NCBI GenBank assembly: GCA_017562135.1
Contig: QEYB01001583.1
Coordinates: 1 to 64,000, forward strand
Length of the DNA stretch: 64,000 nt
Direction: 5' to 3'
Source: Dipylidium caninum
Taxonomy: Eukaryota > Platyhelminthes > Cestoda > Cyclophyllidea > Dipylidiidae
Under the pieces are notes generated by a model. That model saw nothing but the letters and a program-made list of their open reading frames with translations. It made no database searches and had not been told where the DNA came from. Below, in pieces: positions 1-10,536 of the stretch; position 1 is the first letter of the stretch, and every line of letters starts with the position of its first letter. The position numbers and the translations under genes are program-made.

Positions 1-199
1 GTTGTTGTTTGCTTGGGAGAGATTTGCCTTGACAGGTTTCGTGTCGAAAAGACCTCCGACGCCACTGTACACATTCCGCGCTACACACTGGCTGTCCACT
101 CGGATTCTACTCTTCCTCACCAAAAAGCTCCACCACCAACGCTACTATGTCTGCCCGCCGCACCCATCCACTGCCCTTTCAGTAAAGAATGAAGAAGAA

Positions 200-600
200 G
201 CGAAAAGTAGAAAGGCAAGAGGAGGCTTATGGGGGATGAGGGCGTAAACTTCTCTGTTCTCTTGTTCGAGGCTCGTATTTATTTTTGTTTATGTGGACAA
301 CAGGTTGAAACCGTGAGGAGAAATGGGCTAATGCAGATGCACTATTCCATCCACAGCACTCAAATATTCCACTGATGTTGAGAAATCCTCCAGCGTCTCT
401 GCGCATAACCTCGTGTTGAACGGGAATGTCTCAAAACTTGTGTAGATTGATTCGCAGGCACGTCCGTCTTACTCGCAGCTTACGCGTCGACGAGGATTGC
501 GAGCGTTTGGCGATGAACGAAAGATTTTCTTCTCTGAGTGCCTTCCTTTAAGTCATTGCAGGAGAGTAAAGAATTCCTAGTTAGAACAATGAAAGCGGAG
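200..600 (-). pseudogene. Exon 3 and tail remnant of a gp50-like gene
   Basis: Read on the minus strand, this is the degraded counterpart of the cleaner remnant at 51,260-50,880. An exon 3-like start (Glu/Lys/Ala-Phe pattern near 560-520) runs into a tail and then the 3' flank that ends in the GC-rich 'cccgccgcacccatccactg' motif near 155-175. Several one-base insertions break the frame relative to the 51 kb copy. No exon 1, exon 2 or promoter precedes it; instead the upstream block of the next, oppositely oriented gene starts at about 640. Confidence 0.45.
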
Positions 601-639
601 GTTGACGGGATAAAAGTGGGAGAGGATGAGAGTGAGGTT

Positions 640-1195
640 TGAATGGCTTCATGATAAAGGTCGTCTTCCACTCAACGGCGGCGTGAGTCTTACCTTCCCA
701 AATTTCGTATCTTTAGCCGTTTTGCAAACACAAACACCGTCAATGTCAGCATTGTCGGCAGGAATTAACGGGGGCTGTTGAGGGTCCATACCCAAATTTT
801 CACGGAAGATCCACAGTTTATTACTAGAATAAGGCTCGTCTTGCCACCACTGATTGAACAATAGGAAAGAGCAGAGACGTCTACCATGCAGTTTCGACAG
901 CATCGTCTGCCTTCAAAGCCTTAATTCGCCGGCGTCTTGGAGAGGCATAAGGGAGGACACACGGACGGCGTAACCTGCTCCTCCTCCTCCCAACCTCAGC
1001 ACTTCTGCAGATTGTCATCGGCAGAGGGGCGAGTGAAGCAAGAGAATGGATCTAACCACAGCGTGCGTCCAGCACACGAAAAGCAATGCTAGTCAGGTGA
1101 CCGCCTCCTCGTCATGTTAAATTAAGCTGTTCCTTAAAAGACAACAGTTGACTTGTGCGCAGGCGCTTTGCAGTGGCCTTCGATTCATCCGCCGA
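640..1195 (+). repeat. Upstream block U of a group A gene
   Basis: This block lies 5' of group A copies wherever they occur: here, 51,320-51,850 (+), 36,950-37,460 (+, diverged), and inverted at 14,210-14,830, 29,330-29,800, 42,460-43,120 and 61,610-62,230. Its most constant parts are the 'acaaacaccgtcaatgtcag' region near 726-746 and the 'aataagctgt(c)ttaaaagaca' region near 1,120-1,145. It has no convincing coding frame conserved between copies, so it is read as upstream non-coding DNA. Confidence 0.6.
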
Positions 1196-1199
1196 TGAA

Positions 1200-1965
1200 G
1201 TTACAGTAAAGTCCCTTCTCCCTTCTGGCAATCGCCACCCGCCCCGGCCCCGCCAGCCACCACCCACCACATACCCCTCCGTCTAAATCACTTTCTTTCC
1301 AGCGGGCCGCTGTCCGTTTTCGCACCTACCGACATCGTCGGCGATTCCGGGAGAACATGCCCACCTACGTCCAAATTGGCTATAAGGCGTTGTCCATCAT
1401 TTGGCTTACTTTCAACGAAAGTGTGGCGAGGCGAGCAACACCATCGTCTCGTGGACTTCCGAATTGTTCATTAGGTGTCGCCGTCAGAATGGAATTCCAT
1501 GCTCCGTTGCGCGGATAAAAATTTGAGTTCACACGCAGTTACTCCGTTTCGGGTCCCCTATCATGCAGGTTACTGCTACCCTCCCCACTTGCATGGGCCT
1601 ACGCCTGCGTTCGCTTCGCCATTGTGCGCCTTACCAGAGCTCTTCCTTCTGCATCCCCGCAAGAGTTAGGGAAGGCACACGAGAGGAGAAGAACGCCTAT
1701 CGTTATTCGCCACTCTCAAGCATCTGGACTTCGCGCGAAGGGATGCAGTCACAACGAACTGTCTCTCCCGCATCAACCGTGTGAAGCCAGTTTCACGCGG
1801 GTGTGATCCTCTAATCACGCCGCAGCAAACCAAGCCACCTAAGACAAACACCCACAAAAAGCGCGTCTTAAGTCCAAACACGTAGACGTTTTCGGCACAG
1901 CTATTAATTTGTGTGCAGTGTGGAGCAGTGGATAAGTGCCTACCTTCTCCTTTCGCCTGTATCCG
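1200..1965 (+). pseudogene. Group A gp50-like copy, exon 1 missing, frameshifted
   Basis: Exon 2 begins after a good acceptor (ctttctttccag, near 1,290-1,302) and can be followed piecewise through the 'GYKALSIIW' and 'TIVSWTS' segments, but at least four one-base insertions or deletions interrupt it. Exon 3 starts near 1,668 and reaches about 1,895. Exon 1 and the promoter are gone: at about 1,200-1,210 the sequence jumps from upstream block U ('gatgaagttac') directly into the first intron ('agtaaagtccctt'). The copy at 51,850-52,660 has the same junction, so exon 1 was lost before this segment was duplicated. Not expected to make the family protein. Confidence 0.7.
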
Positions 1966-2059
1966 GACAAAAATAGATTAACATTTGGATGAAGGCCATA
2001 GACAACGCGGTGTGGAGTGTGTGTGCTACGCTCTCCTTTCCTTGTTCTTCTATGCCTCT

Positions 2060-2480
2060 CCCTGGTTCAACTAAAATAGCAGACGGTGGAATAGCGCAGT
2101 GGACAGACTGTTAGGCGCAGGGTGGTGGAGTATGTGGGGTGGGGGGGAGGCGAGGAGGCGAGTTAGGGACCAAGGAAGGAGAGGGGAGAGCGGAGTAGAC
2201 TCCCGGCTTATGCATGAGGTGAGGCGGGAGTGTGTGGAACCACAATGGGTGTTTGAGGTTCCGTATCTGGCGACAAATTATCACGGAGATAGGCAAGTGG
2301 CCTCGCAGGTTAATCCACGTGACCAAGGAGAAACAGGCAAGGCAAAAGTCAGGTTGAGCTCGAGCGATGCCACGAGGCACTTGGAGGTGTTTACGAGATT
2401 GGCGCTTGAAGTGGTTTCTTGAGACTTCTCTTTGTGCCTTCCATGTCATAGGACGCATTTCGTGCCAGTTTGTCAGTCGG
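2060..2480 (+). repeat. 3' flank block F of group A genes
   Basis: Block F follows the C-terminal exon of group A copies. It starts with a 'gcgcagtggacagac' motif, continues through a G-rich stretch (near 2,120-2,200) and ends with 'ccacgtgaccaaggagaaac' near 2,320. The same block is at 52,665-53,050 (+) and, inverted, at 12,900-13,265, 28,100-28,450, 41,090-41,455 and 60,240-60,600. Long open frames through it on both strands arise because its C/T-rich strand lacks stop codons; they are not conserved as proteins. Confidence 0.6.
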
Positions 2481-2539
2481 ATGTGGATGGACGATTCACC
2501 CAATGAACCAACGCGCCTGAAGTTGAAGCTTATTCGATT

Positions 2540-3000
2540 GCCTTCACGTGTTGAAAATTCTTTTTTTTTTTATTTGAACAGATGATAGATGATCGGAGAA
2601 TTGTGGCACGCAGACCGAAGAAGAGGAGGAGGCCTGCGCAGTTGATCTTCGTCATACATCACCAATACGTGTGTTAGGTGGTGGCTCACTTCGCTTGTGT
2701 AATGAAAAATGACACGGGAGAAGATGCCAAATTAGCCCTGTTGTGCCTCAGATTGCCAGCAGATCGCGTGAGCATACGGCTGTAGTCGGCTATGGTCGAA
2801 GATGGCAATAGGCCTGTGAGGCGAGGAAGACACTAAGGTTGTCCTAGTTGATAGAGGGGGAAACAGGGATGAGCGTGAGGCCACGCGATTGTGCGTTCAA
2901 ATTGAGACGTGGAGTGATGAGCCCCACGCGCCTACCCGATGCGATAGTCAATTGGAAATAATGGAGAATCGCGACAGTTGACGGAGCAGTCGAAATTGCC
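2540..3000 (-). pseudogene. Group B exon 2-exon 3 remnant
   Basis: Degraded counterpart of the group B remnant at 53,460-53,060. Recognisable pieces on the minus strand are the 'caactag|gacaacc' acceptor (near 2,840), the 'LVMY..' segment (near 2,640-2,700) and the exon 2 tail near 2,960-3,000. Several insertions, including one in 'gtgtgttaggtggtggctc', destroy the frame. It has no exon 1. Head-to-head with it lies an orphan promoter on the opposite strand. Confidence 0.55.
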
Positions 3001-3103
3001 CGTCGGTTTGCCGCTTGTCGTCTGCACACGGCCAGAACTCGCCGACTAAGTGTCTTGCCATTGCCTTTCTGTTCACCATGCCACAGGGCCCTTTTCTTGT
3101 CAT

Positions 3104-3147
3104 GTGCAGTCTTCAACTAATGGACTCACTCGTGTGCATTAAATTAT
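3104..3147 (+). promoter_or_regulatory. Orphan copy of the shared promoter module
   Basis: Carries the conserved box 'cttcaactaatggactcact' followed by 'gcattaaatta', the position where intact modules have 'GCATAAATA'. Compared with 53,564-53,606 it has extra bases that spoil the TATA-like core. No signal-peptide exon follows; similarity to the promoter region ends within about 50 bases and the 'gagacactaggattta' block begins. Confidence 0.5.
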
Positions 3148-3530
3148 CGACGCCACCAGGACTCCGAAGGCAGAGCACCCATTGGTGATTTGAGACACTA
3201 GGATTTAGTTCAAAGAGGAAAGCATTCAAGAATGAGAAGGCCTATTGAAGCTCTGCTGCAATGACTTAGAGAGGAATCGTTTGTTGATTGATTATGATAT
3301 CAACGCGATGTTATAAATAAGAATCAAATGGCATGGTGAAATGAGGGCGTTTTAAAGTGGAATTAAGAGGTCGAGTGAGGACTTTATAGAAAGCCCAAGC
3401 GGGGTCGACTTGATCGGACAGCAAATAAACTGGTTTACTTGACCCTTCATTTCTACATATCACAACATTAATGTGTAAAGCAGAAAACTTAGAGTCACGT
3501 AAATTAGCTATCACTGTGGCTGCGCTAACC

Positions 3531-3590
3531 ACACACACAAGCACGCACGCACAGGCACATGGGCACAGAATCACGCACACAGGACAGGCA
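3531..3590 (+). repeat. Short CA-rich tract
   Basis: Imperfect (CA)n/(CACG)n sequence, shortened relative to the homologous arrays at 6,851-7,070 and 53,940-54,160. It sits exactly where similarity to the 50.7-54.0 kb segment stops, so the array probably served as the recombination point. Confidence 0.7.
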
Positions 3591-3599
3591 GGAGATGGG

Positions 3600-4870
3600 A
3601 GATTAGGCCCGTCGGGCGACCAGCCTCATCCGCCATCTGTGCAGCCGATGTGAATTTAAGGGCGGCCGCGCAGCTTTCCCCACCGCCACTAAATTCATTA
3701 CTACTGGTGGCGCCGTGGGGAAAAATTCTAAGAAGACCTCGTCTTAGTCTTAATGAGGGGCACCTCGGCAGCGAGGATGATGAATTCTGTTCGCCTTAGT
3801 CGCCCATTGGAAGGGGAGCGGCCTCCTGCGCGAGGAGTTGGTGAAGAGACCCAAAGCAGGAGGTAGCTTCGGGCTCAGCTAAAGGCGCCCTCAAGTGACC
3901 ATGTTCATGGCGACTTTGAAATGAAGCGATTCTCTCCCGCTTTAATACAATCGGACAGGGAACTGGCGTGCCTCCTAACAGGATCTGTACGTTTTTGGGT
4001 GACACACCAAGCCTTCGTCCATACGCTCTTCGATTTGCACCGCCCGTACTTGGAAGAGGCTACTGAGTTTCCTCAAATAGGAAAGTAAGAACAACAGGCA
4101 AGTAAACAGAGAACAGTTGTGGTCCAGACAGAGTGAGAAGACAACGTTTACTGAACCTGCTGTTGTCAAAGCACCTCGGACACGGACATGTTTTTGTGTG
4201 ACAATTCCAAGCCTTCCTCCCTACCCTCCTCCATTCAGAGCGTCTCACTTGGGAAGAGGATTCGGATGTCATTAAAGAGGAAACTGTGAACAGCAGGCAA
4301 GTAAACAGTGAACCGCGTCTGAGAACCGTGGGACTGAGCGAAGACTAAAAATTGCCCTCCCAACGGTCCCCATTTGGGCCGGGTTGCTCTGCTTTTCCTG
4401 GAACTGAATATCCCGTCGGTAATGCAGGTTTACTGTGGTCATGCGAGCAGTTTAAATTTTAATCTAATAAGTCTGAAATTAATCTCTAACAAAACCTTCG
4501 CTACCCGACGCTTCTTGGCGTTGACAAGTGAGGCATACTTGCCTCGATACTCGGACGCGGGCTCCTTAGGCGTTCGTCAGTCGTTCAACCCATTCAAATG
4601 ACTTTAGACACATTCTTCTCCCGCCCTCAAGGTCGATATTATCAGAGGAAAGCCTCACCAATTTGGGAGTAATAATAAGAGAAAAGAACGGCAGCGGTGA
4701 AGGCTAACCTTTGGGGATATGAAAGCACTCGTATCTCTTCGGCGGAGGTGACGGGGTCAGAGTAGGATGCTGGTCACGGCACTCGATTATAGTTCCTCCA
4801 CATGTCCTCTAACAAGTTAGGTCGCCTCTTTATATTCCTTTTATTCGGTGTAATCCGACCGCAGCGTCGG
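3600..4870. other. Largely unshared spacer with a local duplication
   Basis: I see no close second copy of this stretch in the window and no family exon. It contains a diverged tandem duplication of about 190 bases (about 3,980-4,140 and 4,180-4,330), sharing 'ccaagccttc', 'tttgg/cttggaagagg' and 'acaggcaagtaaacag'. A short open frame at 4,374-4,601 (+, 75 codons) has no promoter-like module and no second copy, so I do not call it a gene. Confidence 0.5.
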
Positions 4871-4879
4871 ATACAGAGT

Positions 4880-5345
4880 GTCTCCTCTCCCCTTCTCTGT
4901 TCTCATTTTATCTCTTTTCGACTCAGTCCCTTTTGGCCAAGGTGAATTGAGTTGGGAATTACCTTGTGCGACGGTGGACTGGACAAAGCCTCATCATCAC
5001 CCACGAGTTGAAGATGGCGGCGGGCTAAGGAGACAGTTGCAAGCAGAAAGAGCAGTGGAGTTCGCGTCACTTGAGGAGTCAGTTAGACATAGAGGTGCAA
5101 AATGGCATGTGAGCCAGGGCTTGATTGCCTCTCGTGTACTGAGCAGTGAGCGGTTTTCAATCGAGGAGACATCTACGTGGATAAAACTCATCAAACTGAC
5201 ATCCACTCACCGCTGACTAGTGAGCTGCGCTCTCCGCACTTCTCGAGCGCCTATTTTTAAGGCGCCGTCAAGGCGTTCTTATCAAATCCCAACAAGGAGG
5301 CGCTGCAAGCGACACTCGGGTGGAAGAAGAAGCCATGTCGTCCAT
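4880..5345 (+). promoter_or_regulatory. Block K with TATTTTTAA core
   Basis: One of four copies of block K (others 15,465-15,745 and 45,900-46,195 on plus, 35,395-35,700 on minus). All share 'actagtgagctgcgctctcc' followed about 20 bases later by 'gcgcctattt(aa)aggcg', a near-palindromic TATTTAA box, and then 'aaggaggcgctgcaagcgac'. The position and spacing look like a core promoter. Here the box is expanded to TATTTTTAA. Downstream sequence differs between copies and no common protein start is convincing, so the transcript it might drive is unknown. Confidence 0.4.
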
Positions 5346-5739
5346 TGGCCCCTGTTAGTGTGGCAGTGTAGAGCAACCGGAGGAGGTGAAGCGAACTGTC
5401 TACACTCAGCGGTGGCGAGTTCCTTTGGATAGAGACATGGCGACGGCTAGGCTTCATTAGGGGCCAAAGGCGGTAGGAAATGCCATCATCGTCAGCATTA
5501 ATCATATACTTTGGTTTACGTGAGAAAGGTGAAGGAAGATGCACGACAGTGAAAGCCTTCCGGCAGTCGTGTGGTAGTGCAAAGCAGCCTTGATTAAGAG
5601 GAAAGACCAAGGACGTGAAGATACTTGATTGCAACTTTGCCACACGGGAGTGACACTGCCCACACTCGCTGTTATGCATGAGCATCAGCTCTACCAGGCA
5701 CTCCGCTGTCGGCGAGGTTTGTGATGCATTTATGCAACT

Positions 5740-6540
5740 CTCTCACCAAAGCCAAGATGAATGACCCACATGGCCGGGTAGACAGTTGGTTGTGCAGACC
5801 CTCGCCAATCACCCCTCGTTTAACCTGGCCACATGCAGAGAGCTATCGTGTCGCCGAGGAAACACAGCGTTCGCCAAGGATAAATTCACTCTCTGTCAAG
5901 TTAAATGCATTCCTTCCCGCTTTTTCACTTGCTCTGATCAGTCGTCATGGGTGTTTCATCCCCACCCAACAAAAAACCGTTCATGCATTAGTCGTTTTGT
6001 ATGGCTTTGCCTGCGGGCAGTGACCGCACAGTGTCATGTGGAATGATGTTTCTGACAGGTGCGTCTCCATGGTTGACAGCGCGATTTAATGCACTCACAC
6101 GCCAGTCGTCTCACGAGGCGCTGTTGGAGTCTGAGCGACTGGAGGGACGAGAAGTGGCAATAAGTGGAGAGGCACTGATTGATCGCAGGCACGAGATATG
6201 AAGAAGAAGGTTTTCCGATTTGAATGGCCAGTCAACGTTTCTCAGGCATTCAATTGATGAACACTTGTCAATGTGGACATCGCTTTTGCAGGACATTTCA
6301 GCTACCCGAATGCAACAGGACTCCGGTTGATGCACAGTGAAGTTCAAACGCAAGCAAAATCCACAGACGGATTTGATCGACTTCACGTTGTCGTGGTGCG
6401 ATAGCCACTTAGACGGAACTGTAACGAGCCGAGTCGCATGCCTACAAATGGAAACCAGGTCACACACCTTTTCAGGCTTCACTTGCACGGAATGCGTCTA
6501 TCGGTGCTGAATGTGGCTTATTTTCCCTCTCCTAATTGGC
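5740..6540. repeat. Repeat block, copy of 20,990-21,735
   Basis: This stretch and 20,990-21,735 are the same sequence apart from small indels, both beginning near 'ccctcgccatcaccc' and ending at 'ttggcgagttgagacactag'. Neither strand has a frame that stays open in both copies. I see no exon or promoter module in it. It marks the left edge of the 15-kb direct duplication. Confidence 0.7.
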
Positions 6541-6850
6541 GAGTTGAGACACTGGTAGGATTTAGTCAAAGAGGAAAGCATTCAAGAATGAGGAAGGCCC
6601 TATGAAGCTCCTGCTGCAATGACTTAGAGAGGATATGTTGATTGATTATGATATCAACGCGATGATATATAAATAAGAATCGAATGGCATGGGTGAAATG
6701 AGGGCGTTTAAAGTGGAATTAAAGAGGTCGAGTGAGGACTAGAAAGCCCAAGGGGGGCCTTTGATCGACAGCAAATAAACTGGCTTACTTGACACTTCAT
6801 TTCCTACTTACTTAGAGTCACGCAGATTTAGCTATCACTGTGTCTGCGCT

Positions 6851-7070
6851 AACCACAAGCACGCAACGCACGCACGCACGCACAGGCACATGGGCACAGA
6901 TACACGCACGCAGACAAAGGCACACCGACAAACGCACTCACGGACACACGTATTCATAGACATACGCATCCAAAGCACACACAAGCACAGACACACGCAT
7001 TCAATGTCAATACGAATGCACAGACGCACACGCGTGTGCACGCACTCAAACAAATACGTACATACAGAAA
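6851..7070 (+). repeat. CA/CACG microsatellite array
   Basis: About 220 bases of imperfect (CA)n, (CACG)n and (CACGCA)n, starting 'cacgcacgcacgcacaggca'. Equivalent arrays lie at 22,078-22,170 (shortened), 53,940-54,160 (nearly the same length) and, inverted, at 47,685-47,790. Frames of His/Thr/Arg on one strand and Cys/Val on the other are products of the repeat, not genes. Confidence 0.85.
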
Positions 7071-7089
7071 AGGCACACCTTCGAAATCG

Positions 7090-7900
7090 AAATTCGGTGC
7101 TGAATACTGTTCTGGCAGAAGGGCCAACCCACGCCCGTCCGTCTGGTTCAAGCGTGTGGATCCATCAAAACGACGTGTGACATGAAGTAACCAACTGCAC
7201 ATCCCTCGGTGAGAGGAGACGCCGCACCTACCGCGAAGCACCGCAGGTGGCACTTTCCCTGCAAGCGCCAATGTTGGCAGCCGTGGTGACTGGATACGTG
7301 AGGTGGTGTTTCGCGCGAGACAAACTGGGTCACGGAGACAGCAACTCTCGTGGCCTGGTCGGTTGAGTCGGCTCACAGACCGGGACCATAACGCCCTTTT
7401 GTGGCAACCGATGAGTTTCCAACTCGTCGTCAAACATCTCCCCTAAAATTGGGACAGAAGGAGAAGTCATGCACTTGTAGGTCGAAAATATCTCTCCAGA
7501 AAACAGTCAGAGAAGGCCTGAAGTGTAGTAGCATCGAAGGTGTCATGTCGGAGTAGACGTGAGGCATCAAAGGGCAACTGTGGACCATTTCACACGTCGC
7601 CGGCCAAAGCAAGGGTGATGAAAGGCGAAGAAGAGAGGCAAAGACATAAGTGCTCTCCCACTCGGACCAATGCTTTTGTTCTGTCGTGAAGATTGGTTGT
7701 GATGCTGACGGCGGGTTGGAAGTGGTATGGACAAATGTTTTTGCAAATGGGTAGGATGACAAGGTGATTTGATGGAAAATCACACAGTTCATTTTTGGTA
7801 ACCTTTGAGAAATCGGTTGTCTCATTCTCCATTTGCCATATTATCACACTTGCTGTGCAAGGCCACATTCCATTTCCCAACCTCAGATCAGGTCAGACAG
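7090..7900. repeat. Block D, also found inverted at 46,820-47,680
   Basis: Present directly at 22,190-22,900 and 54,175-54,870 and, diverged and inverted, at 46,820-47,680. It includes 'tggcactttccctgcaagcg', 'ggtggtgtttcgcgcgagac' and 'ccaatgcttttgttctgtcg'. Frames of about 90-160 codons occur on the minus strand, but they are broken at different places in each copy, so I treat the block as non-coding or dead coding sequence of unknown origin. Confidence 0.5.
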
Positions 7901-8159
7901 TCGTCAGTTATTTCTCAGTGAGGAGTAAATAGTTGACGGGTTTGACAGCTGCTTGCGTTTGTTTCCGAAGTCGTGTACGTATAGAATAATCATTAAATAA
8001 ACTCGCGTACATGAATAAACTGTGGCCTTTGATGGCCTATCTCGGACAGCAAACTTTCATACCTTTCCTAAGCCTTGACTTAAAATCATTCAATTGCCGC
8101 CTTAACCGATTGTTTCAGCGCTACTCATGATATCGCGCCTTCCCCTGACCGTGTGCTCC

Positions 8160-8470
8160 AAACACTCACCAACAATTTAGGGCCTCATCCATTTAAGAGG
8201 TGCACTTCAAATGAATGATGCGAATCAATCGTACATGACCCATTGCACGAACTCGGCATTTTAAAATGATATTCGCCCACTGTAATAATGATCGCATCCA
8301 ACAGCAGGAGAGTGAACACCGAGGCCCAATCAGGTTGGTGCGTGACACTCGACAACTCGAATTGAGAGGTTGCTTTTGAGATGTCATCTTCGTCACTTGT
8401 CATGATTTGATTGAATGAACATGGTATGAGCATATGATATCAGTACAAAGTCTCCCTCAGGGACCGAAAA
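8160..8470 (+). pseudogene. Degraded copy of the HWAVF-containing exon
   Basis: Aligns piecewise with the open 48,139-48,615 frame: both have 'ACTTCAAATGAATGATGCG/…AATGAATGGTGCGG', then 'CATTGCACGAACTCGGCATTT', 'GAGAGTGAACACCGAGGCCC' and 'GACACTCGACAACTCGAATT'. Here an extra T near 8,262-8,266 breaks the frame, and the His-Trp-Ala segment is replaced. Nearly identical copies are at 23,190-23,400 and 55,160-55,370. See 48,139-48,615 for the possible identity. Confidence 0.4.
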
Positions 8471-8619
8471 CGGCGAAGACGGCGGCCGTTATAATCACCG
8501 ATCCACCATGTTTACTCACTGCGTTACAAGTAGCCTGTGAATGTGAAAGTTAAGGCATGTCTGTCGAGTGCAGATCATGGGAAATTCATTTCTCTACTCA
8601 GTAGAGAATTGACAGGCAC

Positions 8620-9340
8620 AACTTCCGAGAGAATCGGGAGGAGGCCTGGAAAGTGCCGAGTGGACGATTACCGCCAAGAGTCCGAGTGTCATGAAGCTCC
8701 GCTTCGGCCAACACCTCCTTAAAACAAACACAAGGTCTGCAGCCCTTGACTGGTGCCTCTTCGTCGCCACACCTGCTCGAGGCAATGCACTTTACCCGAC
8801 CCGTAGTCAAACACTTTGCCTGCATGCAAGTCGCTGACACGAAAAGGCAACTCACCAAGCTAATTCAAGTGCACACAGGATCTTCAAACAGCCACACTCA
8901 GGAGGGATTGTTGTGACATAGTGGCGACGAGTTAGAAGGGTAGCCAGGATCCAGGAAGCAAGGGGTTTTCAGCTAGAATCGACCTTCCTGCAGTCAGAGT
9001 GGCAGTTAGTTTGAGATTAACTTGACCTGAGGCTTCAACGTCTCTGACACATTTGTCATACAACTTGTCAAACGGCTTGTGTTACAAGTTTCTCTTTAGC
9101 CACGACAGTTCGGCCCAAACAACTCAGGCGCTAGCGCGTCCGGAGCTTGGCAGCCGACGCGTCTCATGGTTCGCTCCGGCCCGCAACAAGGCTGAGGCGG
9201 CCTCGGAATAAGCGCCTCAGAGCAGTTTTTATCATTCGCTTACCACACCCCGGAGGAGAGCAAACAGTTACGTGACGTCGGAGAGCATCCAGTGCACCAG
9301 CTACCGTGCTGAATCGTGCCGCTTAAAGGAGGAAGAAGGC
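8620..9340. repeat. Repeat spacer, triplicated
   Basis: Found in three copies (23,620-24,330 and 55,600-56,230). The third copy lacks about 60 bases covering the 'cttcggccaacacctcctta' part and another 30 bases near 'cgtccggagcttggcagc'. The sequence contains a GC-rich interval ('ggcggcctcggaataagcgc', near 9,195) but no conserved frame, so I call no gene here. Confidence 0.65.
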
Positions 9341-9359
9341 TAATTTTGTGTTTGCTTGC

Positions 9360-9745
9360 TTGATTCTTGTCTGTTTCCACGTGGTCAGGTCAGTCAACGT
9401 GCAGGTCACCTGGCACTCTGTGTGACAATTTATGGTCGGAAAAGATTCTCACCGCCCAGTCCACACATTCGTGCCACACGTCTGCATAAGCTGATTCTTC
9501 TCTTCTCTCCAATGTTCACCACTTTCGCCGCCATGTCTGGCCCACCGCGCTCATCCGCCGTCCGTGAGTTAATAAGAAAAAGAAAGAGAAAGTAGAACAA
9601 GTAAAGGGGGAGCGTCAACTCCTCATATGCATTTATCTATGGTCTCCATCCCAAATGGTATATATTTTAGTCGTGGTGACAAGGGAAACGGAGGAGACAG
9701 GCACGTATGCCACTTTCATTTCATGCGTAGTAGCTGCAGTGGCAA
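9360..9745 (-). pseudogene. C-terminal tail fragment of a gp50-like gene
   Basis: On the minus strand this matches the end of group A copies: 'VAYVP.SSVS' (near 9,715-9,690), 'TTTKIYTIWDGDHR' (near 9,680-9,640), a Phe-rich stretch, then the 3' flank with 'gcggtgggccagacatggcg' (near 9,530-9,550). Exons 1 to 3 are absent: beyond 9,745 it is joined to a (TTC)n microsatellite and unrelated sequence. The same truncated fragment is at 24,355-24,760 and 56,230-56,655 (minus) and, inverted, at 63,810-64,000. Confidence 0.55.
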
Positions 9746-9775
9746 TTTTCGCCGCTTCTATCTTTTATGATCAAG

Positions 9776-9835
9776 GCTTCTTCTTCTTTTTCTTTTTCTT
9801 TCTTCTTCTTCTTCTTCGTCGTTGTCGTCGTGGTC
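9776..9835 (+). repeat. (TTC)n microsatellite
   Basis: Interrupted TTC/TTTTTC array followed by 'gtcgttgtcgtcgtggtcga'. Copies at 24,766-24,827, 56,660-56,720 and (as GAA) 63,703-63,765 differ in repeat number and interruptions, as expected from slippage after duplication. Confidence 0.9.
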
Positions 9836-10459
9836 GACTTAATGGGGAGCACATTGTTTTAGAATCATTTGTTTCGTGATTCGCATGATACTGCATGACG
9901 TATCATTGTGCTGCCCTCGTGTGTAAGGCACACTCGATTTCAACTGTGAAACTTATACCTTCGGAGTTGCACGTATGCGTACGAGCTCACCTCTAAGTTG
10001 CTTAATTGTCTGGTGCTATTTCTTCAGAATTCATTTGCACGGCCTTCACGATCACCGTTGACGGTTTGTAAGGCGCATCTTACGTCTCTGTGGTTCGACC
10101 ACAAGCATTTGCACAGGGAGTTTAAACGCAGGCAACTATTGAGTGTTGACTCTACCAGTATACAATTCCATGCCTGCCATGTGACCGCCTCACTCCGACA
10201 TGGCAAACAGGCTGTCTTACCTGACAAAAGGTAACCTTGCTGATGCTCGCTCATTACAGTGGCCTTCGCTCCCCCGCACACGCCAAGTCACCGACACGAA
10301 GGCTGCGCTTGAAGCGCGCGCGGTTGGGGAATCAGACGACGCTGAGCAGAAAACGGAACATACTCACGCGAGACCATCACACGGAGGTTTCAAAAACGAC
10401 GATGAACTGGGGGTACATTGCCTTTCCTTTTACCATGCACGAGACCGTTTTCTTGCCGT

Positions 10460-10500
10460 GTGCATTCTTAACTAATGTACACCCTCACCTGCATAAAATA
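10460..10500 (+). promoter_or_regulatory. Shared promoter module before a group A copy
   Basis: 'cttaactaatgtacaccctc' is followed by 'gcataaaata', then about 36 bases to the exon 1 start position at 10,537. Compared with 25,455-25,496 the TATA-like core has one extra A, and GGAC has become GTAC. Confidence 0.6.
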
Positions 10501-10536
10501 GCCGCACAAAAATTTAGTAGCATCCATCCATTCGGA

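Larger units (their letters stand above)
1..3560 (+). repeat. Segmental copy of 50,740-53,980
   Basis: Bases 1-3,560 follow 50,740-53,980 in the same orientation and order: group A 3' flank, exon 3 remnant, upstream block, group A copy lacking exon 1, 3' flank, group B remnant, orphan promoter, then the start of the next block. Similarity is obvious by eye throughout, but this copy has many extra single bases, often in or next to short homopolymers, so its reading frames are more broken than those at 51-53 kb. Similarity ends near 3,560-3,590 inside a CA-rich tract, where the other copy continues into a longer CA array. The excess of one-base insertions may be either decay or unpolished sequence. 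Confidence 0.8.

Noticed and set aside
6835..7180. His/Thr-rich and Cys/Val-rich open frames
   Set aside because: Direct translation of the CA/TG microsatellite; period-2 and period-4 repeats without stops on either strand.
10083..10100. tRNA-like hairpin 'tgtggttcgaccaca'
   Set aside because: A short perfect hairpin with a TTCGA loop core, but no A box, acceptor stem or cloverleaf around it; repeated in the other copies only because the block is repeated.
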